Of a stretch of DNA of 64,000 nucleotides, positions 61,804 through 64,000 are shown piece by piece. The notes beneath the pieces are model-generated. The model saw only the letters and a list, made by a program, of their open reading frames with translations. It ran no database searches and had not been told where the DNA came from. This stretch comes from Phocoenobacter atlanticus subsp. cyclopteri (GTDB lineage: Bacteria; Pseudomonadota; Gammaproteobacteria; Enterobacterales; Pasteurellaceae), in NCBI RefSeq assembly GCF_018343795.1, contig NZ_CP074346.1:186001-250000 (forward strand). The letters run 5' to 3'. Made by a program: the position numbers and the translations under genes. Position 1 is the stretch's first letter. Each line of letters starts with the position of its first letter.

Positions 61804-62940
61804 TTGAAGTTTCATAAAAAATTAAAGCACACCATTATCCTCTTGTTATTAGTTGTAGTAATTGGCTTCTACTTATTACCAAATAATGAAGAACCTCAAA
61901 ATATTATTTTTCCAGTCACATTGGGAAAAATTGAAAAAAGAATTCTAGCAACTGGTAAAGTACAAGCATTGACAAAAATTGATGTTGGTGCACAGGTTTC
62001 TGGTCAAATAAAACAAATTTTGGTGAAAGAAGGACAAAAAGTTAAAAAAGGTGATTTATTAGCTATAATCGATCCTCAATTAGCGGAAACAGAACTAAAG
62101 TTAGCACTGGCAGAATTAGAAAATCTCCGAGGAAATTTAGCTATTAAATCAGAACAGCTAAAACAACGACAAATGGATGTTGAGCGTCAATATACTTTAA
62201 TGCAGAAAAATGCAACATCAAAACAACTCTTTGAAACATCTAAACATCATTTAAGTATTACTAAAGCTGAAGTGAGAATTGCACAGAGTAATTTAGCGAG
62301 TGCACAAATTAAAGTAGAGAAATCCCAAACTCAATTACGTTATACTGAAATACGCTCGCCAATGGATACAACCGTTGTTTCTGTTACTGCCAAAAGTGGA
62401 CAAACTTTAGTTACCACACAACAAGCACCTATTCTGATGCAATTAGCTGATATTGAAACAATGCAAATTGAAACTAACATTTCAGAAGCGGACGTTATTT
62501 CTATTAAAATAGGAGCTCCGGTTTCATTTACTTTATTAGGAAAGCCTGATAATAAGCACTATTCTAAACTAGATAATATAAAACTTATTCCAACAGCAAA
62601 CGATCAAAAAGCGGTTTATTATTACGCCACTTTTAAAGTCCCTAATCCAGAACATAAACTACGTATAGCAATGACTGCTTCTGTTTCAATTTTGTTAGAT
62701 AAAAAAGAAAATGTATTGACTATCCCTTTATCAGTATTAGGGAAAATGATTCAACCCAATCAATATTATGTGACCGTATTACAAGAAAATGGAAACCAAG
62801 AGCAACGACTTATTACAACGGGATTACAAGATAATTCACAAGTTGAAGTAGTCAAGGGACTATCATTGAAAGAGCGTGTTGTATTATCAACAGATATTTT
62901 ATCTTCAAATAATAATGAAAATGAGTATAAAATATTATGA
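61804..62940 (+). CDS. macA: MacA-type periplasmic efflux adaptor (HlyD/RND-MFP family)
   Basis: A 378-residue membrane-fusion protein. An N-terminal membrane anchor (about 12-28) precedes a lipoyl-like domain (GAQVSGQIKQILVKEGQKVKKG and later RSPMDTTVVSVTAKSGQTL), a coiled-coil hairpin (about 85-180), and beta-barrel and membrane-proximal domains. It would link an inner-membrane MacB pump to an outer-membrane TolC-type channel. The start appears to be TTG at 61804, with AAGGAA upstream. Its stop overlaps the macB ATG (ATGA). Confidence 0.88.
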   Translation: MKFHKKLKHTIILLLLVVVIGFYLLPNNEEPQNIIFPVTLGKIEKRILATGKVQALTKIDVGAQVSGQIKQILVKEGQKVKKGDLLAIIDPQLAETELKLALAELENLRGNLAIKSEQLKQRQMDVERQYTLMQKNATSKQLFETSKHHLSITKAEVRIAQSNLASAQIKVEKSQTQLRYTEIRSPMDTTVVSVTAKSGQTLVTTQQAPILMQLADIETMQIETNISEADVISIKIGAPVSFTLLGKPDNKHYSKLDNIKLIPTANDQKAVYYYATFKVPNPEHKLRIAMTASVSILLDKKENVLTIPLSVLGKMIQPNQYYVTVLQENGNQEQRLITTGLQDNSQVEVVKGLSLKERVVLSTDILSSNNNENEYKIL

Positions 62941-64000
62941 TAAATCAACCATTAATTGAATTTAAAAATATCACACGTCGTTATTGTAATGGAAATATTG
63001 AAACGACTGTACTTAAATCCATAGATCTACAAATTTATCGTGGCGAAATGATTGCGATTGTAGGAAGTTCAGGTTCTGGAAAATCGACGTTAATGAATAT
63101 CCTTGGTGCACTAGATATTCCTGATGAAGGAGAATATTTATTTCAAGGACGTCGTATTACGGATTTATCAAATGAAGAATTAGCAAAATTACGCTGTAAT
63201 CATTTTGGTTTTATTTTCCAGCGTTATCATTTATTGCCTCATTTAAGTGCAATTGAAAATGTAGAAATTCCCGCAATTTATTCTTTGATGGATAAAGAAA
63301 AAAGGAAAATCCAAGCAAAAAACCTATTATGCCGTTTAGGACTACAAAAACAGTTAGAGCAAAAACCAAATCAACTTTCAGGAGGACAACAGCAACGAGT
63401 AAGTATTGCTAGGGCTCTAATAAATGGCTGCGAGGTTATTTTAGCCGACGAGCCTACGGGAGCTTTAGATAGTCAAAGTAGTAACGAAGTCTTGGAGGTC
63501 TTAAAGGAATTACATCAACAAGGGCATACCATTATTTTAATTACTCACGATATGCAAATCGCTAAACATACTGAACGTATAATTACACTGAAAGATGGTG
63601 AGATTATCTCCGATAAAAAACAAAATCCCTCTCCTAAATATACAAGAATAAAACAAACATTAGTAGAAAACAGTACAAAAATAACATTTCTTGATATCTT
63701 GTATCATTACAATGAGTCACTTATTATGGCACTAAGTATGATGAAAGCACATAAAATGAGATCCTTTCTAACAATGCTTGGCATTATTATTGGGATTGCT
63801 TCTGTGGTCAGTATTATTGCATTAGGAGAGGGGGCAAAACATAAAGTATTAATTGAATTTAGTTCTTTAGGAGCTAGTACTATTGGTATTTTTCCAGGTA
63901 AAAATTGGGAAGAGAGTGATCCCGCTAAAATTCAAACCCTCACTATTAATGATTTAGATCTATTAAGTAAACAGCCTTATATTCTTGGAGTCAGTCCTGG
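62937..64000 (+). CDS. macB: MacB-type ABC transporter, 5' part (runs off the window)
   Basis: The first 354 codons of a fused ABC ATPase-permease. The N-terminal ATPase shows IVGSSGSGKSTLMNILGAL (Walker A), NQLSGGQQQRVSIARALI (signature), VILADEPTGALDS (Walker B) and LITHD (H-loop). A linker follows, then the first membrane helix (FLTMLGIIIGIASVVSIIALG) and the start of the periplasmic domain, where the window ends. The ATG at 62937 overlaps the macA stop. Substrates may be macrolides, peptides or other compounds. Confidence 0.9.
   Translation, partial: MINQPLIEFKNITRRYCNGNIETTVLKSIDLQIYRGEMIAIVGSSGSGKSTLMNILGALDIPDEGEYLFQGRRITDLSNEELAKLRCNHFGFIFQRYHLLPHLSAIENVEIPAIYSLMDKEKRKIQAKNLLCRLGLQKQLEQKPNQLSGGQQQRVSIARALINGCEVILADEPTGALDSQSSNEVLEVLKELHQQGHTIILITHDMQIAKHTERIITLKDGEIISDKKQNPSPKYTRIKQTLVENSTKITFLDILYHYNESLIMALSMMKAHKMRSFLTMLGIIIGIASVVSIIALGEGAKHKVLIEFSSLGASTIGIFPGKNWEESDPAKIQTLTINDLDLLSKQPYILGVSP

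Overview
The window is chromosomal DNA of a gammaproteobacterium of the family Pasteurellaceae. The base composition is AT-rich, the gene neighbourhoods (proQ-prc, gph-trpS, infC-rpmI-rplT, a solitary thrS) fit the family, and the intergenic spacers repeatedly carry the extended uptake signal with core AAGCGGTC followed by an AT tract and TTTGCAAA. That is the variant of the Actinobacillus pleuropneumoniae/Mannheimia branch rather than the Haemophilus influenzae AAGTGCGGT variant. The 16S and 23S sequences are also of Pasteurellaceae type. I cannot name the species.

Layout. 1-1.8 kb: the end of yqgE, then ruvX and ribF. 1.9-7.5 kb: a complete rRNA operon (promoter, boxA leader, 16S, tRNA-Glu, 23S with an intervening sequence in helix 45, 5S, terminator). 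7.6-18.5 kb: housekeeping genes, namely a TatD-type hydrolase, a DUF1523-like membrane protein, grxA, thrS with an attenuator-like leader, glyA, a tiny lipoprotein, proB, a proA broken by a stop codon, a MOSC protein, a ubiquinone-type hydroxylase and a lipoprotein. 18.7-20.0 kb: an ISAs1-family insertion sequence. 20.0-26.2 kb: a Na+/H+ antiporter-family permease, hemA, an NfeD protein, lepA and rnt.

26.3-43.3 kb is an accessory island between rnt and gph that looks even more AT-rich than its flanks. Its core (27.6-35.8 kb) is a polysaccharide cluster: a dTDP-glucose dehydratase, CMP-sialic acid synthetase, flippase, GT52 sialyltransferase-like enzyme, two GT2 glycosyltransferases, a polymerase-like membrane protein and an initiating sugar transferase. 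The set resembles what I remember of the H. influenzae hmg locus, which builds a sialylated LPS side chain en bloc. Around it sit three HEPN/MNT toxin-antitoxin modules (one fused, two as gene pairs). There is also a tight three-gene operon encoding a ParB-like protein, an OLD-like ATPase with a TOPRIM-like tail and a D12-class adenine methyltransferase. A DUF3800 protein, several broken gene remnants and two related hairpins in opposite orientation complete the island. The three-gene operon is the best candidate for an undescribed (probably anti-phage) system.

43.4-64 kb returns to core genes: gph, trpS, proQ, prc, mscK, an M15 peptidase, rsmJ, a SufE-like protein, greA, a HerA-like ATPase, and infC-rpmI-rplT with an ATT start for infC. 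A second, nearly identical ISAs1 copy lies in opposite orientation to the first. Then come sodA, a candidate Fur-repressed small RNA, tyrS, cmoB, and a MacA/MacB-type efflux pair that runs off the right edge. Both IS copies keep matching 10-bp target duplications, so the 37 kb between them has not been inverted by recombination between these two copies since they inserted.
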